From positions 1-64,000 of the forward strand of contig JAFZQO010000015.1 in assembly GCA_017620335.1 (NCBI GenBank): 64,000 bases of DNA. The letters run 5' to 3'. The notes under the pieces were generated by a model. The model was not told where the DNA came from and did not search any database. It saw nothing but the letters and a program-made list of their open reading frames with translations. The position numbers were made by a program, and so were the translations under genes. The stretch is from Bacteroidales bacterium (GTDB taxonomy: Bacteria > Bacteroidota > Bacteroidia > Bacteroidales > UBA932). Shown piece after piece: positions 16,630 to 23,950 of this stretch (position 1 is its first letter; each line of letters begins with the position of its first letter).

Positions 16630-17769
16630 ATGTTTATGAAAAAGGTTCTGCAATGGATTGTCGGCATCCTGGTCGCGCTTTGTATAGTCGTATTGTGCCT
16701 TTGGGGGAGGGAGATCCGCACCCTTTCCACCGTCGAGTCCGTAGGCGGCAACGAGTATCTGTACCAAATGGAGTACAAGGCCGCCTATGACCTGGACGAC
16801 ATCATCGAGCACGACATCGACGAGAATTCCGAACTGCTCGATTATATCATGGGCCGTATCGGCAAGGGCCTGCCCATCAAGATGAAGAGCGCCCAGGTGG
16901 CGGACGAGAACGGTGAAATGGGCACCTTGAACTGCACCAGTTTCCAGGCCGCCAAGGCCGACGGGAACGGCTTTTGGTACGGCCGCAACTACGACTATTT
17001 CAAGAATCCTACGATGGTGACGGTGTCGCGCCCGAAGAAGGGTTATGCCTCCATCGCCTGCAGCGACATGTCCCATTTCGGGTATTCGCTTGAGAAGCTC
17101 CCTACGTCCTTCATGGCGAAGCTCAGCTGCCTGGCGGCCATTTACGCTCCCGTGGACGGCATTAACGAGAAGGGGCTCTGCACCTCCGTCATGGCCCTGC
17201 CGAAGCAGGCCTCGCAGCAGGATACCCCGAAGCATGACGTGGGAACCACTATCATCATGCGCCTGTGGCTGGACCGCTGCGCGACCGTCAGCGAGGCGCT
17301 GGCCCTGCTTGAGACGGTGGATGTCCGGCACGACGCCGCCGTCGGCTCGGGCTACCATTACATGGTCGCCGACGCCTCCGGCGACTGCGCCGTGGTGGAG
17401 TTCGACAAGGACGGCGGCTGGAAGACGATGATAGTCCGCAAGGAGAAGGGGGAGAACAGCATGCTGGTGACCAATCACCTGCTGTCGCCGAAATACTATA
17501 CCGAAGAGCCCGATCCGGCGGTCGGCAACCCCCACAGCAAAAGCTGGTGGCGTTACGAAACAGCTAGGGCCTACCTTGACGCCCACGACGGGAAACTGAC
17601 CCTGGAGCAGGCCCAGGAATGCCTCGCCCAGGTCCACTGGAAGGACCTTGTTTGGGACAACGGCACCGTGGAGGACACCCAGTATTCCAACGTCTATGAC
17701 CAGAAGGCCATTACCCTCGACCTGCGCAACTGGAACGACTATGACCATACCGTCCGGTTCGGGCTTTGA
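16630..17769 (+). CDS. Membrane-anchored linear amide C-N hydrolase (Ntn family)
   Basis: A 379-residue protein of the choloylglycine hydrolase / C45-like Ntn-hydrolase superfamily, which cuts linear amide bonds (bile salts, penicillin V, N-acyl compounds). An N-terminal hydrophobic helix (about 6-27) would anchor it in the membrane. The nucleophile Cys102 is in LNCTSFQA, followed by GRNYDYF and GINEKGL, both family motifs. In this superfamily the cysteine becomes the new N terminus after processing, which here would free the enzyme from its anchor. Bile-salt hydrolase activity is possible but not shown, as the substrate-pocket residues cannot be judged. The start may be 16630 or 16636. GC-rich again, marking the end of the AT-rich island. 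Confidence 0.82.
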   Translation: MFMKKVLQWIVGILVALCIVVLCLWGREIRTLSTVESVGGNEYLYQMEYKAAYDLDDIIEHDIDENSELLDYIMGRIGKGLPIKMKSAQVADENGEMGTLNCTSFQAAKADGNGFWYGRNYDYFKNPTMVTVSRPKKGYASIACSDMSHFGYSLEKLPTSFMAKLSCLAAIYAPVDGINEKGLCTSVMALPKQASQQDTPKHDVGTTIIMRLWLDRCATVSEALALLETVDVRHDAAVGSGYHYMVADASGDCAVVEFDKDGGWKTMIVRKEKGENSMLVTNHLLSPKYYTEEPDPAVGNPHSKSWWRYETARAYLDAHDGKLTLEQAQECLAQVHWKDLVWDNGTVEDTQYSNVYDQKAITLDLRNWNDYDHTVRFGL

Positions 17770-17851
17770 CCGGGCGCTGGTTTTTTCAATTTTCCTATGC
17801 AGTTTTTTCGGATTTATTTCGTTTATTTGCTGGAAATTAACTGACTGTACA

Positions 17852-18322
17852 ATGAAACGACTGTTCCTTTTCCTTTTATCAGCGTTAATCCTCGGCGGTT
17901 GTGCCAAGGAGACGGCCGTGGAGCTGGTGAGCTTTACCGATACCGGCTGTTCCAAGGGGACCAAGGCTCCCGAGACCAAGGCTGACGACGATTCTTCCCA
18001 GCTTATCCTCGAATACAGCGATGCGGGCCTGCTTATAACCAGGACTAATGCCACCATGAACTGCTCCATCGGCACGGGAGGCATTTCCTTCGACGTCTCG
18101 ATAGTTGACAACGTCATCAGTTGCGATGCCTATGAAACGGCCGGCCCCATCATGAAGTGCATCTGTCCCGTGGACAGGATGGTCGCTACGGTCGCGGGGC
18201 TGAGGACAGGCAGGGAATACGTCCTCAATTATTCCTGCAGCGACGTCACGCTGTTGCCCGTCACCTTCACCTACAAGAAGGGGATGAGGATTGTCGTCGA
18301 CGTCGATACCGATTACAACTGA
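17852..18322 (+). CDS. Small Cys-rich lipoprotein, copy 1 of a tandem pair
   Basis: A 156-residue lipoprotein (signal ending LGGC) of unknown function. The ATG at 17852 is chosen because it gives a normal signal; the longer open frame upstream runs inside the previous gene. It is a clear paralogue of the next gene: shared blocks include AVELV.STDTGCS-like, QLILEYS, NCSI, a C-x-C pair (KCICPV) and TVAGL-TGREYVL-Y. At least five cysteines besides the lipid Cys suggest disulphides in a small extracytoplasmic beta-rich domain. Spacing to copy 2 is 7 bases. No family name recognised. Confidence 0.82.
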   Translation: MKRLFLFLLSALILGGCAKETAVELVSFTDTGCSKGTKAPETKADDDSSQLILEYSDAGLLITRTNATMNCSIGTGGISFDVSIVDNVISCDAYETAGPIMKCICPVDRMVATVAGLRTGREYVLNYSCSDVTLLPVTFTYKKGMRIVVDVDTDYN

Positions 18323-18329
18323 TCCGGTC

Positions 18330-18803
18330 ATGAAAAAAGCATTATTGGTCCTCTCCGCGGCGCTGTTCCTTCTGGGCTGCTCCAAGGAGTCCGCGGTGGA
18401 GCTGGTGGGTTCCACCGACACCGGCTGCTCGAATGACAATGTGGCGACCAAGGTCGCCGATCTTGCGGAACCGCAGCTTATCCTCGAATATTCTGAGCAG
18501 GGGCTTGTCATAACCAGGATCAACGCCTGGCTGAACTGTTCCATCAAGGAGGGGGGCATCGTCCACGAAATCTCCACCGACGGCACCGTCATCCATTACA
18601 ATGTATACGAGAAGGACGGCAAGGCCCTCAGGTGCACATGCCTCGTGGGGAAGATGACCGCGACGGTCGCAGGGTTGAAGACAGGCAGGGAATATGTCCT
18701 TGACTACAATTGCGCCGACGGCTCCTGTGCATCCATCACTTTCACCTACAGGAAAGGAATGAAGCTGGTGGAGGATTACCTTGATTTCTGGAAAGAAGAC
18801 TAG
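18330..18803 (+). CDS. Small Cys-rich lipoprotein, copy 2 of a tandem pair
   Basis: A 157-residue lipoprotein (signal ending LLGC) and close paralogue of the preceding gene. Conserved parts: ESAVELVGSTDTGCS, QLILEYSEQGLVITR, LNCSI, RCTCLVGKM, TVAGLKTGREYVL and TFTYRKGMK. It has an extra Cys pair near the end (CADGSC). One cysteine of copy 1 (in SCDAYE) is replaced by Asn here. The ATG at 18330 is chosen for its signal peptide. Its end overlaps the most upstream possible start of the DUF3089 gene. Function unknown; paired duplication suggests two related ligands or partners. Confidence 0.82.
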   Translation: MKKALLVLSAALFLLGCSKESAVELVGSTDTGCSNDNVATKVADLAEPQLILEYSEQGLVITRINAWLNCSIKEGGIVHEISTDGTVIHYNVYEKDGKALRCTCLVGKMTATVAGLKTGREYVLDYNCADGSCASITFTYRKGMKLVEDYLDFWKED

Positions 18804-19794
18804 ACAATTGCGGGCATTCAGATTATCATTCATCTGCATAGCCGCGCTTCTGGCGGCGTGCGGATGCGGGCGGGAGGCCGTTCCGGCTGCGCCGGACTAC
18901 GGCGACCCCGCCGCCTGGCATACGGTCCGCCGCGGAGGCGCGGCCGACCTTTTCTATATCAGCTCCACCGAAACCTTCGACCACACTGGCCTTGACGGGC
19001 GGACCTACCATCATGCGGAGGCCGCCGACTCCTCCGCATGCCCCGGCATGCGCATGGAGATGGAAGGCGTCGACGAACGGTTCGGGGGCTCGCTCAACTT
19101 CTATTCCCCGTTCTACCGCCAGATCTCCATGGACACTTACCGGGACATGAAGCTTGTCAAACGCCGTTTTCCCGTGGCCATGGGCGATGCCAGGAAAGCC
19201 TTCCGTTACTATCTGGCCAATATCAACGACGGCCGTCCCTTCGTTCTGGCCGGCTTCAGCCAGGGCGGGCAAGTCGTCGTGGAATTGCTCAAAGAGATGC
19301 CGGACAGCATAGCGGAGCGCATGGTCGCCGCATATGTCCTGGGGTGGAAGATTACGAAGGAGGAACTGGCGAAGTATCCCAATATCAAGCCCGCTCAGCG
19401 CTCGGACGACATTGGCGTGACGATATGCTATAACTCCGTTCGCCGTCCGGAGGACGCCTCCGAGCTTGTCAGCGGAGGCAACGCCGTCGCCATCAACCCC
19501 GTCAACTGGCGTACCGACTCCACCCCCGCCATCATGCACGACTCCCTGACGGTCATGCTCGACCAGCCGACCAAGCTCCTGCTGGTCAGCGGGTACGACC
19601 GCGTCGATTACGACACTTCATTCTTCAACGAGGGCTGCTACCACACCTTCGAGATACGCTGGTACAGCGACCATCTGCTCCGCAACATCGAGGAGCGTAC
19701 GGACGCCTGGCTGGAAGCGCACGAAGACTACTGGCTACGGAACCGGATCGTAGCCGCTGCCACCCCAGGGATGGCAGCGCAGTATGCGTTTTAA
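18781..19794 (+). CDS. DUF3089 alpha/beta-hydrolase-like lipoprotein
   Basis: A 337-residue lipoprotein (signal ending LAACG) of the DUF3089 family, which has an alpha/beta-hydrolase fold. The nucleophile elbow GFSQGG is at Ser160; the Asp and His (probably in the [10 protein letters not shown] and CYHTFE segments) are downstream. Physiological substrate unknown. No ATG is available: TTG at 18781 overlaps the upstream gene by 23 bases, while TTG at 18808 ([19 protein letters not shown]) lies just after the upstream stop and gives a compact lipoprotein signal; either may be right. Its 3' end overlaps yidD by 60 bases on the opposite strand. Confidence 0.82.
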   Translation: MISGKKTRQLRAFRLSFICIAALLAACGCGREAVPAAPDYGDPAAWHTVRRGGAADLFYISSTETFDHTGLDGRTYHHAEAADSSACPGMRMEMEGVDERFGGSLNFYSPFYRQISMDTYRDMKLVKRRFPVAMGDARKAFRYYLANINDGRPFVLAGFSQGGQVVVELLKEMPDSIAERMVAAYVLGWKITKEELAKYPNIKPAQRSDDIGVTICYNSVRRPEDASELVSGGNAVAINPVNWRTDSTPAIMHDSLTVMLDQPTKLLLVSGYDRVDYDTSFFNEGCYHTFEIRWYSDHLLRNIEERTDAWLEAHEDYWLRNRIVAAATPGMAAQYAF

Positions 19795-19986
19795 CGACAG
19801 CCAGAACCCTTTTACCGGACCATATTTCCTGAAAGCCTCGAGCGCGTACTGCGAGCATGTCGGGGTGAAGCGGCATGTGTGCGGCTTCAGCGGGGAGATG
19901 CATTTCCTATAGAAAATGATGAGCGCTATGAACGGGGCGCTCAGAACCTTGCGTATGACACGCTTTATGCCGTCCCAGGTAATCAT
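19735..19986 (-). CDS. yidD: YidD membrane protein insertion efficiency factor
   Basis: An 83-residue protein with the complete YidD signature: [29 protein letters not shown] and [24 protein letters not shown]. YidD is a membrane-associated helper of YidC/Sec insertion and is usually next to rnpA, as here. The ATG overlaps the rnpA stop codon (ATGA). It ends 60 bases inside the convergent DUF3089 gene. Confidence 0.95.
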   Translation of the reverse strand: MITWDGIKRVIRKVLSAPFIALIIFYRKCISPLKPHTCRFTPTCSQYALEAFRKYGPVKGFWLSLKRILRCHPWGGSGYDPVP

Positions 19987-20342
19987 TCCGCGGCCTCCCC
20001 GAGATGCTTGAGGATATCCGCGACATCTTCGCGGATTACCTGATAATCAAGTATTTCCTTGGAATTATAGATCAGCATGAGGTCCATCGGGGCGGCGGCT
20101 CCGAGGAGCTCCTTCTGCGTGCGGTAGCTCTCGCGGAGCCGCCGCTTCAGCAGGTTGCGCTTCACCGCGCGCTTGAAGCTGCGCTTGGAAACGGACACCA
20201 TGATACGCGTCACCTCGTCCCCGCCGGGGGAGAGGACGCAGTACTTCAGACAGCCCGTGGCGCCCCAGCGCCCTTTCTTCATAAGGGTGCCGATGGCCGT
20301 CTTTCCGGACAGCCTTTCGCGTTTGGGAAGTGTCTGGTTCAT
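19983..20342 (-). CDS. rnpA: Ribonuclease P protein component
   Basis: A 119-residue basic protein, the RNase P protein subunit that helps the catalytic RNA cut tRNA 5' leaders. It shows the family signature in [20 protein letters not shown] and the N-terminal [20 protein letters not shown]. The ATG at 20342 is chosen; the frame stays open to 20453 but there it runs inside hemD and loses similarity. It follows hemD after 19 bases and overlaps yidD by four bases. Confidence 0.95.
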   Translation of the reverse strand: MNQTLPKRERLSGKTAIGTLMKKGRWGATGCLKYCVLSPGGDEVTRIMVSVSKRSFKRAVKRNLLKRRLRESYRTQKELLGAAAPMDLMLIYNSKEILDYQVIREDVADILKHLGEAAE

Positions 20343-20361
20343 CCTTGCGGGGATGGTATAT

Positions 20362-21105
20362 TTATCGGTTGTCCTTGAGGTAGCTTTCGATGGCGCCGGC
20401 CACGGAGCGGTGCTCCGGAGACGGGGCCTTGACGCAGATCTGCAGCCCTGCATCCTCCATGGCGCCGACGATGGAGCGTCCGTAGGAGATGAAGCGGATG
20501 TCTCCCTGCTCGAACTCCGGGAAGTTCTCGTACAGGGACTTGACGTCGGAGGGGTTGTAGAACACGACCATGTCGTAGGAGTGCAGGTCGAGGTCCTTGA
20601 GGTCGTTGGAGACGGGCTTGATGAGCACCACGGTGGTGAAGTCGAATCCTTTCTCCTCGAAGAGCCTAGTGATGGCTTCGGGCTTGGAAGTGTCGGAGGT
20701 GGTGATGAGGAACTTCTCGTCCTTGTGCTTGGCGCCGATGAGGTCGATGACCGACTGCGGGGTGCCGCTGCCGTAGAATATCTTGCGCTTGCGGAAGACG
20801 ATGTGCTTCTGCAGGTACATGGCCACGGCCTCGGTGGTGCAGAAGTATTTCATGGTCTCGGGAATCTTGATCCTGAGGTCGTCCGCCATGAGGAAATAGG
20901 CGTCGATGGCGTGTCTGGAAGAGAATACGACGGCGGTGTAATCCAGGAAATTGATTCTCTGCGCCCTGAACTCCCTCGACGAGAGCGGCTCGATGGTGAA
21001 GAAAGGCCTGAAGTCTATTCCAACGCCGTATTTTTCAGTCAGCGCCGCATATGGGGAAGTGTTCAGCGGCTCCTTTTGTGAAATAAGTATCTTGTTGACA
21101 GTCAT
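20362..21105 (-). CDS. hemD: Uroporphyrinogen-III synthase
   Basis: A 247-residue HemD-family protein, which cyclises hydroxymethylbilane to uroporphyrinogen III. It has the two-domain Rossmann-like pattern with FFTIEPLSSREFRAQRINFLDYTAVVF split over the start and YDMVVFYNPSDVKSL and RFISYGRSIVGAMEDAG near the end. In Bacteroidales hemD-like genes commonly stand between DUF4271 and rnpA, as here, rather than with other heme genes. The enzyme family is poorly conserved, so function rests on both motifs and context. Confidence 0.85.
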   Translation of the reverse strand: MTVNKILISQKEPLNTSPYAALTEKYGVGIDFRPFFTIEPLSSREFRAQRINFLDYTAVVFSSRHAIDAYFLMADDLRIKIPETMKYFCTTEAVAMYLQKHIVFRKRKIFYGSGTPQSVIDLIGAKHKDEKFLITTSDTSKPEAITRLFEEKGFDFTTVVLIKPVSNDLKDLDLHSYDMVVFYNPSDVKSLYENFPEFEQGDIRFISYGRSIVGAMEDAGLQICVKAPSPEHRSVAGAIESYLKDNR

Positions 21106-21139
21106 CTGTTTGTGCTCCTTTTCCCACGCTCAAGCGCTT

Positions 21140-21880
21140 CTATAGGAGGACGCATCCGGCTATCAAGGCTCCCGTGGGGATGAATTCAAGGGCGCAAAGA
21201 TACAAAAAAGTCGTTAAAGGCCCACAAAATGAGAGTAAAATTTGACTTTTTCTGAGCAGGGCAATCAAGTACATCACAGCTAGTTCGTACAGCAGGATGG
21301 TGCGCCCGGCCGCATCTGGTATGTTGGTGAAAGAGATGATTCCGGCGGAAAGGGTCAGCAGGACGCTGGCGAGTATCCAGTAGTTGGAGAAGGACTTGTG
21401 TGCGGTGCGGAAGGTCTCGGGACGCGGAGCCCGCAGCGAGAAGAAATAGAATATCACGTAGCGCAGCAGCAGCCATACGATGACGATGCCCAGCGTCACG
21501 AGGCTGCTCCAGGCATCGGGGACGAAATCGAGGATCTCCGCGCTGAAGAAGCCGTAGCGGTCGGCCACCAGGGCGAGGGGCAGCGTGGAGAAGACGGCGA
21601 GGGTGTTGCGGTCGCTTTTCAGCTGCACGCTGGCATCGATGTTAATGCACGCCTTCCAGCGTGAAAGGCTGTCCAGCAGTTTGGGGAAGAGGCTGATGAA
21701 GATGCGGAGCGATATGAGCAGGAGAAGGGTGGCTATGACGATCAGGGCGGTGTTGACGGGATGGTCGCTCCAGGCGAGAACCTGGTCGACGTACCTCTCA
21801 GGGACTCTTTCCGGCATCTCCAGGGTGCCGGAACTGAAGGCCTGCGCCGCAGGCAGTATGACGCTTGTCGAGTCTGTCAT
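21140..21880 (-). CDS. DUF4271 membrane protein
   Basis: A 246-residue integral membrane protein of the Bacteroidetes-specific DUF4271 family. About seven hydrophobic segments are visible (starting LIVIATLLLLISLRIFI, then LGIVIVWLLLRYVIFYFF and YELAVMYLIALLR). The conserved core has FRTAHKSFSNYW-like residues between helices. Function unknown; constant association with hemD and rnpA is the only clue. Its ATG overlaps the last base of the yciH stop. Confidence 0.85.
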   Translation of the reverse strand: MTDSTSVILPAAQAFSSGTLEMPERVPERYVDQVLAWSDHPVNTALIVIATLLLLISLRIFISLFPKLLDSLSRWKACINIDASVQLKSDRNTLAVFSTLPLALVADRYGFFSAEILDFVPDAWSSLVTLGIVIVWLLLRYVIFYFFSLRAPRPETFRTAHKSFSNYWILASVLLTLSAGIISFTNIPDAAGRTILLYELAVMYLIALLRKSQILLSFCGPLTTFLYLCALEFIPTGALIAGCVLL

Positions 21881-22224
21881 CAGTTACCCCTTTTCGCCTT
21901 GTATCCCATGCCCTGCAGGAGTGCTGTTACCTTGTCCCGCAGGTCGCCCTGCACGGTAATCTCCCCGTCCTTGGCGGTTCCGCCCACCCCGCACTTTACC
22001 TTTAGGGCCTTGCCGAGCGCGGCGAGGTCCTCCTGAGTGCCGACGAAGCCTTTGACGAGGGTCACCTGCTTCCCGGCGCGGCCGCTGCGGTCGATCGTGA
22101 CCACGAGCCTCTGCTTCGCGGGCTCGAGGGTCACGGCCTCCTCGGCCTCACCCTCGTCGTACGTGAAGTCGGGATTGGTCGAATAAACCACTCCAAGCCT
22201 TTTCTTCCAGTCGTTGTCTGCCAT
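21880..22224 (-). CDS. SUI1/YciH-like translation factor
   Basis: A 114-residue protein of the eIF1/SUI1 family (bacterial YciH). The core runs RLVVTIDRSGRAGKQVTLVKGF interrupted, then LKVKCGVGGTAKDGEITVQGD, the signature of the family. It may increase stringency of translation initiation. The ATG at 22224 is chosen: the candidate promoter box at 22251-22258 would start transcription after the longer in-frame ATG at 22341. First gene of the yciH-DUF4271-hemD-rnpA-yidD run. Confidence 0.9.
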   Translation of the reverse strand: MADNDWKKRLGVVYSTNPDFTYDEGEAEEAVTLEPAKQRLVVTIDRSGRAGKQVTLVKGFVGTQEDLAALGKALKVKCGVGGTAKDGEITVQGDLRDKVTALLQGMGYKAKRGN

Positions 22225-22250
22225 TCGGACCCGTTGATTGGTTGTACGGG

Positions 22251-22258
22251 CAAAAGTA
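22251..22258 (-). promoter_or_regulatory. -7 box for the yciH-hemD-rnpA run
   Basis: Reads TACTTTTG on the minus strand, matching TAnnTTTG, 26 bases before the yciH start. The -33 side is only AT-rich, with no clean TTTG. Confidence 0.5.
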
Positions 22259-22362
22259 GTAAATATATTTCGTAAAAAGTGAACGGATTGCCAAATAAAC
22301 ACTATCTTGTTTTTTTGAAAGTTAATGAAAGAATAGTGCATTTTTCTGTCGCTTAACTTGGC

Positions 22363-22370
22363 TATTTTTG
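22363..22370 (+). promoter_or_regulatory. -7 box before the fructan-locus first gene
   Basis: TATTTTTG, 38 bases before the chosen start of the SGNH gene. A weak -33 (TTTCTG, about 22343-22348) lies upstream at roughly the expected distance. Confidence 0.5.
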
Positions 22371-22408
22371 TTAGGAAAGAATATTTTTAACAGAAAATGT
22401 TTCAGAAT

Positions 22409-23950
22409 ATGAAAAAGATTGTACTGATTTTTTCACTTGCACTGGTTTCCGTCCTGTCTTACGCCCAGATGCCGCAGCGCGGCGGCGGCGCCCAGGATTT
22501 CCAGCAGATGCGCCGGATGATGGATTGGGCGGGCTTCAACCGCTACGCCGAGGCCAACAAGGAAGTGACTGAAAGCCCCCTCGTGGTCTTCATGGGCGAC
22601 TCCATCACCGATTTCTGGGGCCAGTTCAGGCCCGGATTCTTCACTGACCACAATTACCTATGCCGCGGCATCGGCGCCCAGACCGTGGAGCACATGCTCG
22701 CGCGCTTCCATGCCGACGTCATAGACCTGCACCCGAAGGCCGTCGCCATCCTGGCCGGCATCAACAACATCGCCGGAAACAACGGAAAGATCGAGTTCGA
22801 GAACATCGCGGGCATCATCGCCTCGATGTGCGAGACGGCTAAGGCCAACGGCATAATCCCCATTATCTGCTCGATCCTTCCCTGCGACCGTTTCTCCTGG
22901 AATCCCGAGGCAAAGCCCGCACAGGAAGTGGTCGCGGTGAACAAGCTTCTCGAGGAATATGCAAGGAAGAACAACGTGGCCTATGTCGACTACTACTCCA
23001 AGATGGCCCAGCCTGACGGGTCGCTTCCTGCGAATCTTTCCGAGGACGGCTGCCATCCCACCGTGGCCGGATACGAGGTCATGGAAGGAATCATAGTACC
23101 GGAGATCGAGCGCATCCTGGCCGCCGCTCCGGCCCAGGCCCCCGCGGCGCGTGCAGCCGGCCCTGCCGGCCCCGCCCGTCAGCAGGGCCCGTCCGACTGG
23201 GCGGGTTTCAAGCGCTACGAGACCGCCAACACGGAAGTCACCTCCGCCCCTCTCGTCGTACTCATGGGCGATTCCATCACGGATTACTGGTATGACACCG
23301 ACCCCGACTTCTTCACCCGAAACAACTTCGTCGGGCGCGGCATAGCCGGCCAGACCGCCAGCCAGATGCTTACCCGTTTCAAGCAGGACGTGATAGCCCT
23401 CAAGCCGAAGGCCGTGGCCATCATGGCCGGCACCAACGACCTTTGCCAGAACATGATGGGCCAGTCCTACTATCCAGACCAGACCATCATCGACAACACC
23501 GTCGCCATGTGCGAGCTCGCTGAGGCCGCCGGCATCAAGGTCCTCCTATGTTCCATCACCCCCGTCGCCCACTACATGCCCATTCCGGACCAGGACGCGG
23601 GCCCGAGGATCGTCGAGTTGAACCGGCAGCTCAAGGCCTATGCCGACACACATAAGAACGTCACTTACGTCGATTACCACACATCTCTCGCCGATGCCGA
23701 GCTCGGCCTGCCCGAGACAGGCTCGTACGACGGCGTCCATCCTGCCGTCAACCTCTATGACGACATGGAGAGAATCCTGGTCGACAGCGTCCGCAAGGTC
23801 CTGAAACTCAAGAAGCAGGAGTTCTACACCCTGCCTTCCGACGAGGCTGACCGCCGCAAGGTTGAGTCCGACGCTGACAGGAAGGCCAGGAACATGCCCA
23901 TGAACTTCAAGGGCATGGTCGAGATGATGAGCCGCATGCGCATGAGGTAA
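22409..23950 (+). CDS. Tandem SGNH/GDSL hydrolase (two catalytic domains)
   Basis: A 513-residue exported protein (signal ending VLSYAQ) made of two SGNH esterase domains that arose by internal duplication. Domain 1 (about 35-240) has GDSITD with Ser65, AGINNI, and the DGCHP His block; domain 2 (about 265-460) has GDSITD with Ser289, AGTNDL, and DGVHP. Both keep the Ser and the Asp-x-x-His, so both may be active as acetyl- or acyl-esterases on glycans. An Ala/Pro-rich linker joins them. The ATG at 22397 would add four residues. The stop codon overlaps the regulator start (TAATG), so it is translationally coupled to the sensor of the fructan locus. Confidence 0.88.
   Translation: MKKIVLIFSLALVSVLSYAQMPQRGGGAQDFQQMRRMMDWAGFNRYAEANKEVTESPLVVFMGDSITDFWGQFRPGFFTDHNYLCRGIGAQTVEHMLARFHADVIDLHPKAVAILAGINNIAGNNGKIEFENIAGIIASMCETAKANGIIPIICSILPCDRFSWNPEAKPAQEVVAVNKLLEEYARKNNVAYVDYYSKMAQPDGSLPANLSEDGCHPTVAGYEVMEGIIVPEIERILAAAPAQAPAARAAGPAGPARQQGPSDWAGFKRYETANTEVTSAPLVVLMGDSITDYWYDTDPDFFTRNNFVGRGIAGQTASQMLTRFKQDVIALKPKAVAIMAGTNDLCQNMMGQSYYPDQTIIDNTVAMCELAEAAGIKVLLCSITPVAHYMPIPDQDAGPRIVELNRQLKAYADTHKNVTYVDYHTSLADAELGLPETGSYDGVHPAVNLYDDMERILVDSVRKVLKLKKQEFYTLPSDEADRRKVESDADRKARNMPMNFKGMVEMMSRMRMR

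Noticed and set aside
13300-16630. Integration of the AT-rich island at the tRNA-Met 3' end with a direct repeat
   Set aside because: I looked for a copy of the tRNA 3' end near 16514-16630 and found none, and there is no integrase; only the composition argument remains.
16531-18117. A 528-codon minus-strand open frame over the Ntn hydrolase and lipoprotein genes
   Set aside because: It crosses the gap between two genes with clear motifs on the plus strand; no recognisable protein features.
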